From Marinifilum breve (GTDB taxonomy: Bacteria; Bacteroidota; Bacteroidia; Bacteroidales; Marinifilaceae), in the NCBI RefSeq assembly GCF_003202155.1, contig NZ_QFLI01000012.1, positions 82,055-146,054 of the forward strand: 64,000 bases of DNA, in the 5' to 3' direction. Position 1 is the stretch's first letter. Every line of letters begins with the position of its first letter. Under the pieces are notes generated by a model. It searched no databases. It was not told the origin of the DNA and saw only the letters and a list, made by a program, of their open reading frames with translations. The translations under genes and the position numbers were made by a program. Positions 35,522 through 43,620 of this stretch are shown here, one piece after another.

Positions 35522-37066
35522 TTAGAATGGAGGAATACCGTGTTTTTTCTCAGGTCTTCTATCAACTTTATTGTTTGAAACCTCAATTGAGTGTAACAAC
35601 ATGTTACGAGTTTCTTCTGGCTCGATAACAGTATCAATATAACCTTTAGCAGCTGCAACATAAGGATTAGCGAACTTCTCTTTATATTCAGCAACTTTTT
35701 CTTTACGCATTGCTTCAGGATCTTCTGCATTCATAATCTCCTTACGGAAGATAATGTTAGCAGCTCCTTCAGGTCCCATTACCGCAATTTCAGCAGTTGG
35801 CCATGCAAACATGAAATCTGCCTTCATATGACGAGAGTTCATTGCAATATAACCTCCACCGTATGCTTTACGGATAATTACTGTAATCTTAGGTACAGTA
35901 GCTTCTGAGTATGCATAAAGAATCTTCGCACCGTGACGAATAACACCCATGTGCTCCTGGTCAACACCTGGAAGGTATCCTGGCATATCCTCAAGAGTTA
36001 CAATTGGAATATTAAATGAATCACAGTAACGGATAAAACGAGCAGCTTTATCAGATGAATCACAATCCAACACACCTGCCAACACCATAGGCTGATTTGC
36101 TACAAAACCTACAGTTTCACCATTCATTCTACCGAAACCAATAACGATATTTTTCGCAAAGTTCTCCATGATTTCGAAGAAATCAGAATCATCAGAAATT
36201 GCTTTAATTACATTACGGATATCGTATGGCTGAGTTGGGTCAGCTGGTACAATTTCCTCAATTTTGTATTCTGGTTTTGGTGGCTTTGGTGGGAAAGCTT
36301 TAGCTTTTTTACCGTTGTGCCATGGAATGAAGGTTAGGAGCTTCTTAATTTGTTCGAAGCATTCGTACTCGCTTTGAGCATAGAAATGAGCATTACCTGT
36401 AATTTCGCTATGTACTCTAGCTCCACCAAGTTCTTCCATACTAATTTCTTCACCCAAAACAGTTTTAATTACCTCTGGACCGGTAATGAACATCTTAGAG
36501 ATGTTTTCAACCACAAACACAAAGTCGGTAAGTGCAGGAGAATAAACAGCTCCACCAGCACAAGGACCAAGAATTACAGACAACTGAGGAATAACACCAG
36601 ATGCTAAGGTGTTACGGAAGAAGATTTCACCATATCCGGCAAGTGAGTTAACACCTTCCTGAATACGAGCTCCCCCTGAGTCGTTAATACCAATCAACGG
36701 CACACGCATTTTTAACGCATGATCCATGATTTTAGTAATTTTTCTTGCATGCATAAGACCAAGAGAACCACCAGCTACAGTAAAATCCTGCGCAAAAATA
36801 CAAACAGGCTCACCGTAAATAGTACCGGTTCCGATGATAACTCCATCACCATGAAGTTGTTTCTTCTCCATGCCAAAGTCGCGGGCCTCATGCTCTACGA
36901 ATAAATCATATTCGTGGAAAGAATCCTCATCTAAAATAGATGTTACCCTTTCTCGAGCAGTCAATTTCCCCATTGCAACTTGCTTCTGAATGGCTTTCTC
37001 ACCACCACCTTGAAGCACTTTTTCTTTTCTCTTTCTAAGATCAAGAATGTTTCGTTTCAATGACAT
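35522..37066 (-). CDS. Acyl-CoA carboxylase carboxyltransferase subunit (PccB/MmdA-like)
   Basis: This 514-residue protein is a carboxyltransferase of the propionyl-CoA/methylmalonyl-CoA class. It has two crotonase-like halves. In the N-terminal half are QDFTVAGGSLGLMHARKI and GINDSGGARIQEGVNSL; in the C-terminal half, FVANQPMVLAGVLDCDSSDKAARFIR and GYLPGVDQEHMGVIRHGAK, with AYGGGYIAMNSR near the end. The length fits PccB and the alpha subunit of methylmalonyl-CoA decarboxylase equally well, and sequence alone cannot decide direction. The next gene encodes its biotin carrier. The sodium-pump beta and gamma subunits of a decarboxylase are not next to it. Confidence 0.92.
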   Translation of the reverse strand: MSLKRNILDLRKRKEKVLQGGGEKAIQKQVAMGKLTARERVTSILDEDSFHEYDLFVEHEARDFGMEKKQLHGDGVIIGTGTIYGEPVCIFAQDFTVAGGSLGLMHARKITKIMDHALKMRVPLIGINDSGGARIQEGVNSLAGYGEIFFRNTLASGVIPQLSVILGPCAGGAVYSPALTDFVFVVENISKMFITGPEVIKTVLGEEISMEELGGARVHSEITGNAHFYAQSEYECFEQIKKLLTFIPWHNGKKAKAFPPKPPKPEYKIEEIVPADPTQPYDIRNVIKAISDDSDFFEIMENFAKNIVIGFGRMNGETVGFVANQPMVLAGVLDCDSSDKAARFIRYCDSFNIPIVTLEDMPGYLPGVDQEHMGVIRHGAKILYAYSEATVPKITVIIRKAYGGGYIAMNSRHMKADFMFAWPTAEIAVMGPEGAANIIFRKEIMNAEDPEAMRKEKVAEYKEKFANPYVAAAKGYIDTVIEPEETRNMLLHSIEVSNNKVDRRPEKKHGIPPF

Positions 37067-37266
37067 AATCTGTACATTTAGTTAGAAAATATATATTTCT
37101 ATATATGTTGAATTCCGTGCAGCACACAAAATTCCAAGCTACAACGTTAGTAATTTTTGCGCTAGAAAAAAATTCTGGCGTAAAATACCCATACGGAGCA
37201 GCTATATAAAATAAGCTCTTTACATTGATAATCAAAACTTTTCCAAAAAAACTATTTAGAATAATT

Positions 37267-38343
37267 CTACTTAGGAGCAATTCGATATAAATATAAAGCA
37301 ACACAAGTAAATACAATATTTGGCAACCAAACGGCTAACATCGGGTTCATACTACCATTGGTAGCAAAAACAACCGAAATCTGTAAGAAAAGTATAAACG
37401 AGAAGCTTAACAGCAAACCAATTCCCAAATGAAGTCCCATTCCTCCTCGAATTTTTCGCGATGCAAGTGATGCACCAATTAAAGTAAGGATGAATGTTGA
37501 AAATGGATTAGCCATTCTTTTATATTTCTCAATCTTATAAGCATTAATATTACTGTCTCCTCTCATGGTCTGCTGATCGATATAATCGTTCAGCTCCGTA
37601 TAGTTCATTGCTTCAACTAAGTATTTCTTGCGCCCAAACTCCTTTGGACCAAAACTTAGTGTTGTATCTATTTTTTTTCCGTGTTCAAAACTCTCTTTGT
37701 CTCCATCAATGTTTCTTATAAAATAATCATTAATGGTCCACTTGTTTTTTTCCTTATTCCATTTAATATTTCTCGCCGTCAGTTTCGATTTCAACTCTTT
37801 CCCTTCAAAATTTTCCAATGAAAATCGATAACCTGTATTACTTCCCGTATCCCAATTGTGCATATAAATAAATACACCTGGTTCTATCTGGCGATGAATA
37901 TTTCTTTCCTTATTTCTATATTTCTTTTTAATATAAGTTTCGTTAAACTCTATCCTTTTTGCATTTGCAGGTGGAATAATGAAATTACTCAAGGCAAATG
38001 AAAACACACCAATAATTAATGCTGCTATAAAATAAGGAAACATCATTCTCCTAAAACTAATCCCACTACTAAGTATGGCAATAATTTCGGTATTATAAGC
38101 CATTTTAGAAGTAAAGAATATTACTGCAATAAAGGTGAATAAGGCACTAAACAAGTTAGCAAAGTAGGGTATGAAATTCAGGTAATAATCAAAAAGAATC
38201 GCATTAAGCGGTGCTTCTTTATCGATAAATTCATCGATATGCTCCGAAAAATCGAAAATAACTGAGATACTAATGATTAGAACAATCGCAAAAAAGAATG
38301 TACCCAAAAACTTTCGGATAATATATAGATCTAATTTCTTCAA
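37267..38343 (-). CDS. LptF/LptG family lipopolysaccharide export permease
   Basis: This 358-residue inner-membrane protein of the YjgP/YjgQ family works with LptB in the ABC transporter that pulls lipopolysaccharide from the inner membrane. Three N-terminal membrane segments (about 13-33, 52-75, 95-120) are followed by a periplasmic beta-jellyroll of about 130-260 and three C-terminal segments (about 275-355). The start MKKLDLYIIRKFLGTFFF is typical of the family. I cannot separate LptF from LptG with certainty. It follows tgt by 119 bases on the same strand; this pair is often adjacent in Bacteroidota and may be co-transcribed. Confidence 0.9.
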   Translation of the reverse strand: MKKLDLYIIRKFLGTFFFAIVLIISISVIFDFSEHIDEFIDKEAPLNAILFDYYLNFIPYFANLFSALFTFIAVIFFTSKMAYNTEIIAILSSGISFRRMMFPYFIAALIIGVFSFALSNFIIPPANAKRIEFNETYIKKKYRNKERNIHRQIEPGVFIYMHNWDTGSNTGYRFSLENFEGKELKSKLTARNIKWNKEKNKWTINDYFIRNIDGDKESFEHGKKIDTTLSFGPKEFGRKKYLVEAMNYTELNDYIDQQTMRGDSNINAYKIEKYKRMANPFSTFILTLIGASLASRKIRGGMGLHLGIGLLLSFSFILFLQISVVFATNGSMNPMLAVWLPNIVFTCVALYLYRIAPK

Positions 38344-38462
38344 AACCTGATTTTTATTTTCTAATACTCTCGGAAAACCCGAATTTAAATTTGCCGAATT
38401 AAAAGTATAACTTATTCTTCAAATATCAATTACAGCTGACTTATTGTAAGATTTTTTAACAC

Positions 38463-39593
38463 TTACAAACGTGTTGCCAACTTTTTAACCATGATATCTT
38501 TCCATGCTGCAAAAGTTCCTGCATTAATTTGCTCTCTTGCCTCGCGAACCAACCACAAGTAAAATGCCAAGTTGTGGATACTACAAATCTGAGATCCCAA
38601 CAATTCACCTGAGTGTACCAAATGTCGCACGTATGCTTTGGAATAAGCTGAATCAACAAAAGAAGTTCCATTAGGATCTATAGGAGAAAAATCATCAGCC
38701 CATTTCTTATTCTTGATATTGATGATTCCTTCGCTTGTAAAGATCATACCATTTCTACCATTTCTGGTTGGCATTACACAATCAAACATATCTACACCTC
38801 GCGAAATGGCTTCCAAAATATTTACTGGAGTTCCAACTCCCATTAAATATCGAGGCTTATCTTCTGGCAGAACATCATTCACCACTTCAATCATAGAATA
38901 CATTTCCTCTACAGGCTCTCCAACAGCCAAACCTCCAATTGCGTATCCTTCACGATCAAGCGAAGCGGCATGTTCAGCAGCTTTAATTCTTAAATCATCG
39001 TAAACACAACCTTGTACAATAGGAAACAATGTTTGTGAGTAACCATATTTAGGATCTGTTTCATCGAAACGTTTCACGCATCTCTCCAACCAACGTTGGG
39101 TAAGTTCCAAGGAGTTCTTAGCATATTCGTAGGTAGATGTTCCTGGAGGACATTCATCAAATGCCATAATAATATCAGCACCAATAGTTCTTTGAATATC
39201 CATTACATTTTCCGGCGTAAAGAAATGTTTCGACCCATCAATATGTGATCGGAACATTGCTCCCTCTTCAGTCAATTTTCTATTGTCAGCCAAAGAAAAT
39301 ACCTGAAATCCTCCACTATCAGTCAATATTGGTCTTTCCCATCCATTAAACTTATGCAATCCTCCTGCTTTTTCAAGAATATCCAAACCAGGACGCAAAT
39401 ACAAGTGATAAGTATTTCCTAAAATAATTTCAGCGTTGATATCATCACGAAGTTCGCGCTGGTGTACTCCTTTTACCGAGCCAAGTGTTCCCACAGGCAT
39501 AAAAATCGGAGTTTGTATTTTTCCATGATCTGTTGTTAACTCTCCTGTTCTTGCAGAAGACTTTGGATCGGTTTTGTGTAATTTAAAATCCAT
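38463..39593 (-). CDS. tgt: Queuine tRNA-ribosyltransferase
   Basis: Tgt exchanges guanine 34 of certain tRNAs for a queuosine precursor. The 376-residue protein has the nucleophile/proton-acceptor region TDSGGFQVFSL, the base-recognition stretch GGLAVGEP, and the catalytic aspartate in DMFDCVMPTRNGRNG. The C-terminal zinc site is altered: where the common form has CxCxxC after SPIDP, this one reads NGTSFVDS, with no cysteine, although the histidine of SIHN remains. I believe other Bacteroidota Tgt proteins share this loss, so it may be a lineage feature. A -7 promoter box lies about 56 bases upstream and lptF/G follows. Confidence 0.95.
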   Translation of the reverse strand: MDFKLHKTDPKSSARTGELTTDHGKIQTPIFMPVGTLGSVKGVHQRELRDDINAEIILGNTYHLYLRPGLDILEKAGGLHKFNGWERPILTDSGGFQVFSLADNRKLTEEGAMFRSHIDGSKHFFTPENVMDIQRTIGADIIMAFDECPPGTSTYEYAKNSLELTQRWLERCVKRFDETDPKYGYSQTLFPIVQGCVYDDLRIKAAEHAASLDREGYAIGGLAVGEPVEEMYSMIEVVNDVLPEDKPRYLMGVGTPVNILEAISRGVDMFDCVMPTRNGRNGMIFTSEGIINIKNKKWADDFSPIDPNGTSFVDSAYSKAYVRHLVHSGELLGSQICSIHNLAFYLWLVREAREQINAGTFAAWKDIMVKKLATRL

Positions 39594-39648
39594 ATTGACT
39601 GTTTTAAAACTGCAAAATCCTAGAATAGTTTTTTTGCAAAATCGGCAG

Positions 39649-39656
39649 CAAAGATA
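39649..39656 (-). promoter_or_regulatory. -7 promoter box for tgt
   Basis: On the minus strand the sequence is TATCTTTG, matching TAnnTTTG, about 55 bases before the start codon. Confidence 0.45.
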
Positions 39657-39772
39657 CTAATAAATCTTAATCATGAATATAATAGGCTCTACAGACCAAA
39701 AACTACAATCTTTAAATCAGTTTTTTTCAATAAAAAAATGCCTTCACAAGCTCTATTTATCATAGATTCGTT

Positions 39773-39780
39773 TAAATTTG
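39773..39780 (+). promoter_or_regulatory. -7 promoter box for the glycosyltransferase gene
   Basis: TAAATTTG matches TAnnTTTG and would put the transcript start about 16 bases before the TTG codon at 39803, which supports that unusual start. Confidence 0.5.
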
Positions 39781-39802
39781 GACTGCACAAAAAAATATAA
39801 AA

Positions 39803-40927
39803 TTGGAAACATATTTTTATCACCCTCTCACACCATTTCAATGGTTTTTAATTATCGGATTGGTTCTTACATTTCTTATAGATTTAATCTATTCAATTTT
39901 CTATTGTAGAAAATTGAAAATTAAAAACAATCCATACATTCATTCAGAAACAATTCCTATTTCAATAATTGTATGTGCAAAAAATCAAGCACAATATTTA
40001 GAAAAGAACCTTCCGGGATTATTGACACAAGACTATCCGGAATATGAAATAATTGTAGTTGATAATGGAAGTGTTGACGATACTGAAGATGTACTAATCA
40101 GGTTGAAAAATGTCTATCCAAACCTTAGATCAACCCAAATTCCAATTGACGAGAAATTCAAGCACAACAAAAAACTGGCAATAACCATTGGTGTAAAAGC
40201 TGCGAAATACAATCAAATTATACATCTCAATCCAAATGGTTTTACCAATAGCAAAACTTGGTTATCAAACACAATTGCACATGCAAAAGGAAAACTACAC
40301 AATGCTTATAGCAATTTCGAGTATCAAAAAGGATTCTTCTACAACTTTTTAAGGTATGATATTATCAAACAAACCATTAAACTAGCTTCATTTACAAGTA
40401 TAAATAAGTTGTATGCAGGCAATGCTTTTAACATGAGCTTTTTAAAATCTGACTTTCTCGCTAACAAAGGATATGCAGGAAATGCACATTTCGAAGCAGG
40501 CTACGATCACATTTTATGCATGGATTTAGCTAAGAAATCAGATTATACTTTCTGCACAAATCCAGATTGCAAAATCACTATCGATACTAAAAACCACTAC
40601 AAAACCTGGAAAATCATCAATAAGCATTATTTCAAGAGTAGGAAGTACATTCCGTTTAAACGAAAACTATTGTTGGATTTGGAACCGATCACACATTTTC
40701 TGTTTATAGTCCTTCTGATTCTGGCTTTACTAAAAACACAACTATATTTTTCATTACTTGCAATATGCATGGTCATTTTTTTTATAAAAGGATACTGTTT
40801 TAAAATTTCAATAAGGCATTTGAGGGAAGAGAATTTATTTTTATCTTCGTATGTATATGTCTTATTAAGACCTCTGTATAAATTGCTATTTTATATACAA
40901 AGTCACATATACAGTAAACGATCATAA
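39803..40927 (+). CDS. GT2-type glycosyltransferase, membrane-anchored, with altered DxD motif
   Basis: This 374-residue protein starts at a TTG; no in-frame ATG exists before the catalytic domain and a promoter box sits just upstream. One membrane segment (about 12-32) precedes a GT-A domain with ISIIVCAKNQAQYLEKNLP, DYPEYEIIVVDNGSVDDT and later EAGYDHILCMDL. A hydrophobic C-terminal region of about 290-350 likely adds two more segments. Where GT2 enzymes usually carry a D-x-D metal site this one reads HLNPNGFTN, so metal binding or activity may differ. The stop overlaps the start of the sigma factor gene (TAATG), indicating translational coupling. Donor and acceptor are unknown. Confidence 0.85.
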   Translation: METYFYHPLTPFQWFLIIGLVLTFLIDLIYSIFYCRKLKIKNNPYIHSETIPISIIVCAKNQAQYLEKNLPGLLTQDYPEYEIIVVDNGSVDDTEDVLIRLKNVYPNLRSTQIPIDEKFKHNKKLAITIGVKAAKYNQIIHLNPNGFTNSKTWLSNTIAHAKGKLHNAYSNFEYQKGFFYNFLRYDIIKQTIKLASFTSINKLYAGNAFNMSFLKSDFLANKGYAGNAHFEAGYDHILCMDLAKKSDYTFCTNPDCKITIDTKNHYKTWKIINKHYFKSRKYIPFKRKLLLDLEPITHFLFIVLLILALLKTQLYFSLLAICMVIFFIKGYCFKISIRHLREENLFLSSYVYVLLRPLYKLLFYIQSHIYSKRS

Positions 40928-41541
40928 TGGAAATAAATCCGAATCTCTCAGAAAAAGCCCAATACGACTATAGGCTGGTAAAAGCTTCAGTTAATGGCGA
41001 TCAAAAAGCATATGAAGAGCTTTTTAAAAGATACAAGGACGCCATATTTTTCATGTTATTAAAAATGGTAAATAATAAGAACGATGCTGAAGATTTAACC
41101 TTTGAGGCTTTCGGTAAAGCTTTCCGTAACATCAGACAATATTCTCCAAAATATGCTTTTAGCACATGGTTATTCAAAATTGCATCGAACAATTGTATTG
41201 ATTTTCTAAGAAAAAAGAGAGGAAATACAATATCCATTGATGGAAAAGATGATGCTGAAAATGAACGAACCATTACTCTTGAATCAAGTAGTCTTAATCC
41301 TGAACAAGAATTTGTAAAGAAACAGAAAGCAAAAATTATGCGGAATGAAGTTGGCAAGCTAAAAGAACGCTATCGCCGACTGATTGAACTTCGTTATTTT
41401 GAAGAGTTTTCGTACGAAGAAATTGCTCAAGAGCTAAAATTGCCAATCGGAACTGTAAAAGCTCAATTGTTTAGAGCCCGTGAATTACTCTTCAACAACC
41501 TGAAAGATTCTGAGGTAAAAATCGAGAAGAAAAAGAAATAA
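40927..41541 (+). CDS. ECF-type RNA polymerase sigma factor
   Basis: This 204-residue sigma factor of the sigma-70 superfamily has only regions 2 and 4. Region 2 spans about 20-105 (DAEDLTFEAFGKAFRNI, FSTWLFKIASNNCIDFLRKK), region 4 about 140-190 (ELRYFEEFSYEEIAQEL, PIGTVKAQLFRARELL). A charged linker separates them and the tail is lysine-rich. The start overlaps the stop of the glycosyltransferase gene by one base. No anti-sigma gene follows; rsmG comes next with its own promoter box. The target genes are unknown. Confidence 0.93.
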   Translation: MEINPNLSEKAQYDYRLVKASVNGDQKAYEELFKRYKDAIFFMLLKMVNNKNDAEDLTFEAFGKAFRNIRQYSPKYAFSTWLFKIASNNCIDFLRKKRGNTISIDGKDDAENERTITLESSSLNPEQEFVKKQKAKIMRNEVGKLKERYRRLIELRYFEEFSYEEIAQELKLPIGTVKAQLFRARELLFNNLKDSEVKIEKKKK

Positions 41542-41577
41542 TTTTTTTGTTGGAAAACGATGAATGCGAATTAGTTC

Positions 41578-41585
41578 TATCTTTG
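41578..41585 (+). promoter_or_regulatory. -7 promoter box for rsmG
   Basis: TATCTTTG matches TAnnTTTG and lies 22 bases before the rsmG ATG, so the leader would be about 15 bases. Confidence 0.45.
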
Positions 41586-41606
41586 CCAACCTAAAATAAA
41601 ATTGGC

Positions 41607-42227
41607 ATGGAAATCATCGAAAAATATTTTACAGATTTAACTGAGGAACAAAAAGATCGTTTTTCTCAGCTTAAAGATTTGTATACCCACTGGAACAGTC
41701 AAATCAATGTAATTTCGCGTAAAGACATTGATTCTTTATACCTGCATCATGTTTTGCATTCATTATCAATAGCCAAAGTAATGAAATTTAAACCTGGCAC
41801 AAAAATCATGGATGTTGGCTGCGGTGGAGGTTTCCCAGGAATTCCTTTGGCTATTCTTTTTCCGGAATGCGATTTTTACATGGTAGATTCCATCGGAAAA
41901 AAGATAAAAGTAGTGAATGAAGTCGCTACAGCTTTAAAATTAAAAAATGTAAAAGCAGAACACACTAGAGTTCAACAAGTAAAAGAAAAATTCGACTTTA
42001 TTGTAAGTAGAGCCGTTACTGCATTTCCAAAATTTGTGAACATGGTTCGCAAAAATTCTTCACCAAAAGATAAAAATAGTTTGGCAAATGGTATTCTTTA
42101 TATCAAGGGTGGCGATTTTCAGGAAGAAATAGCTGGATACGGCGATAAAGTGCAGATTTTCGACTGTACCAACTTCTTCGAAGAGGAGTTCTTTGAGACT
42201 AAAAAAGTTGTACATCTTGAGCTTTAG
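41607..42227 (+). CDS. rsmG: 16S rRNA (guanine527-N7)-methyltransferase
   Basis: RsmG makes m7G527 in 16S rRNA. The 206-residue protein starts with a helical segment and then SQINVISRKDIDSLYLHHVLHS, followed by the S-adenosylmethionine loop KIMDVGCGGGFPGIPLAILF and FIVSRAVTAFPKFV. These are the family's standard signatures (GxGGGFPGIPLAI, SRAV). The length is normal. Neighbours are the sigma factor upstream and rpmH downstream, each with separate promoter boxes. Confidence 0.96.
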   Translation: MEIIEKYFTDLTEEQKDRFSQLKDLYTHWNSQINVISRKDIDSLYLHHVLHSLSIAKVMKFKPGTKIMDVGCGGGFPGIPLAILFPECDFYMVDSIGKKIKVVNEVATALKLKNVKAEHTRVQQVKEKFDFIVSRAVTAFPKFVNMVRKNSSPKDKNSLANGILYIKGGDFQEEIAGYGDKVQIFDCTNFFEEEFFETKKVVHLEL

Positions 42228-42249
42228 GAAAAATATTTTGCATCATCCT

Positions 42250-42279
42250 TTTGTTAGATTAAAAAAAAACTTATTTTTG
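42250..42279 (+). promoter_or_regulatory. Strong promoter for rpmH
   Basis: TTTG at 42250-42253, then 18 bases, then TATTTTTG at 42272-42279. This is the best full match to the Bacteroidota -33/-7 pattern in the window, in keeping with high expression of a ribosomal protein gene. Confidence 0.7.
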
Positions 42280-42330
42280 CAGTCCAAAATCAACGCATAT
42301 AATAACTTTATTCGATAAAAATTTTTCGCG

Positions 42331-42489
42331 ATGAAAAGAACATTTCAACCATCAAATAGAAAGAGAAGAAATAAGCACGGTTTCAGAGAGAGAATGTCTT
42401 CTGTAAGCGGAAGAGCAGTGCTATCTCGTAGAAGAGCTAAAGGCAGAAAGAAAGTTTCTGTTTCAAGCGAGCGCAGACACAAAGCTTAA
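42331..42489 (+). CDS. rpmH: Ribosomal protein L34
   Basis: This 52-residue basic protein of the large ribosomal subunit is easily missed because of its size. It begins [20 protein letters not shown] and continues [20 protein letters not shown], the near-invariant L34 pattern. It is flanked by a strong promoter and a strong terminator, so it is a single-gene unit here. It is not next to dnaA or rnpA, as it is in many bacteria. Confidence 0.97.
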   Translation: MKRTFQPSNRKRRNKHGFRERMSSVSGRAVLSRRRAKGRKKVSVSSERRHKA

Positions 42490-42516
42490 TTTTACAATTA
42501 AGTAACCAATATACAG

Positions 42517-42547
42517 AAAGTAAAGAATTCAAATTCTTTACTTTTTT
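42517..42547 (+). terminator. Terminator of rpmH
   Basis: AAAGTAAAGAAT and ATTCTTTACTTT form a twelve-pair stem around TCAA, continuing into T residues. Confidence 0.85.
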
Positions 42548-42581
42548 GTATTTTAAGGCTTCAAGCTTTCTAAAATTGATT

Positions 42582-42607
42582 GAGTTCCAAGGGAGCTCTT
42601 TTTTTTT
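42582..42607 (+). terminator. Second terminator after rpmH
   Basis: GAGTTCC and GGAGCTC form a seven-pair stem (one wobble) with a three-base loop, followed by a run of about nine T residues. It backs up the first terminator. Confidence 0.6.
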
Positions 42608-42671
42608 GCCCTTTTTATAGGAATGAAGCAGCATTTGCAGTAGCTCATTTCTTAAATCTAAAAATCTCTGC

Positions 42672-42679
42672 TATTTTTG
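42672..42679 (+). promoter_or_regulatory. -7 promoter box for the PASTA-rluD-ddl operon
   Basis: TATTTTTG matches TAnnTTTG, about 70 bases upstream of the likely start of the PASTA gene. Confidence 0.5.
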
Positions 42680-42742
42680 TAAGACGCAAAAAAATACTGA
42701 AATAATAAGTATTTTTTGTCGTTAATTGAACTATTGACCTTT

Positions 42743-43606
42743 ATGACAATAGCCAACCCAAAAGAAAAACAGACTCGAATGAAATCAACTAATTTTTTTA
42801 AAAGCAGATTCTTTTTAATTCAGTTAGGTATTGCCTTACTTATAACCATTACTATTGTATGGATTACCCTTTCAGGATTAAAATGGTATACACATCATGG
42901 CGAAAAATTAACTGTTCCGAATTTGTATGGAACCAGCCTTGAAGATTCTGCTAAAACAATAGATGAAGAAAATCTGCGATTCACTGTTTACGATTCAATC
43001 TACAATCCAAAGTATGAACCAGGAACTGTTTTGGATCAAAGACCTGTAGCTGGAGCCATTGTCAAAAGAAATAGAAATCTGTTTTTAACTGTTAATGCAC
43101 ACAAGCCAGAACAGGTACGTTTTCCAAATTTAGTCGACAATTCATTCCGTCAGGCTTACGAGTTACTTATTACCAATGGATTTAAAATTGGTCGATTGAA
43201 ATATGAAAAAAGTCAATTTTTCAACTTGGTACTTTATCCTAAGTACAAAGGCGATTCAATTGGAGCAGGAAGTATGATAGATAAAGGTGCAACTATTGAT
43301 TTGGTATTGGGAAGAGGTAATACTTTCGGAGTTTTAGCTCCTAATTTAATGGGGAAAATCAATTCTCAAGCCAAAGAGAAAATAATCATGTCAAATTTAA
43401 ATGTTGGCAAGATACAATTCGACGAAACCATTAAAAATCAAATTGATTCTATGCAAGCTAAAGTATTCAAGCAATATCCAGCTTACAACGAAAACAGAAA
43501 AATTCGTCCAGGAAACAATATTGATCTTTGGCTAACAAAAGATACTCTTAAGCTTCAACAAGCGGATTCGCTGCTTCAACAAAGATTAGGCAAATTGCTT
43601 TATTAA
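42743..43606 (+). CDS. Membrane-anchored PASTA domain protein
   Basis: The frame opens at a TTG at 42716, but the ATG at 42743 (or one at 42779) is a better start. With 42743 the protein has 287 residues. A short cytoplasmic head with lysines and arginines is followed by one membrane segment (FFLIQLGIALLITITIVWIT) and then PASTA-type repeats outside the membrane: LTVPNLYGTSLEDSAKTIDE, VRFPNLVDNSFRQAYELLIT and a third, weaker one (GVLAPNLMGKINSQAKEKI). PASTA domains bind peptidoglycan fragments or muropeptides. There is no kinase domain. It lies 14 bases before the pseudouridine synthase and in the same operon as ddl, consistent with an envelope-related role. Confidence 0.88.
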   Translation: MTIANPKEKQTRMKSTNFFKSRFFLIQLGIALLITITIVWITLSGLKWYTHHGEKLTVPNLYGTSLEDSAKTIDEENLRFTVYDSIYNPKYEPGTVLDQRPVAGAIVKRNRNLFLTVNAHKPEQVRFPNLVDNSFRQAYELLITNGFKIGRLKYEKSQFFNLVLYPKYKGDSIGAGSMIDKGATIDLVLGRGNTFGVLAPNLMGKINSQAKEKIIMSNLNVGKIQFDETIKNQIDSMQAKVFKQYPAYNENRKIRPGNNIDLWLTKDTLKLQQADSLLQQRLGKLLY

Positions 43607-43620
43607 ACACAGCAAAAGTA

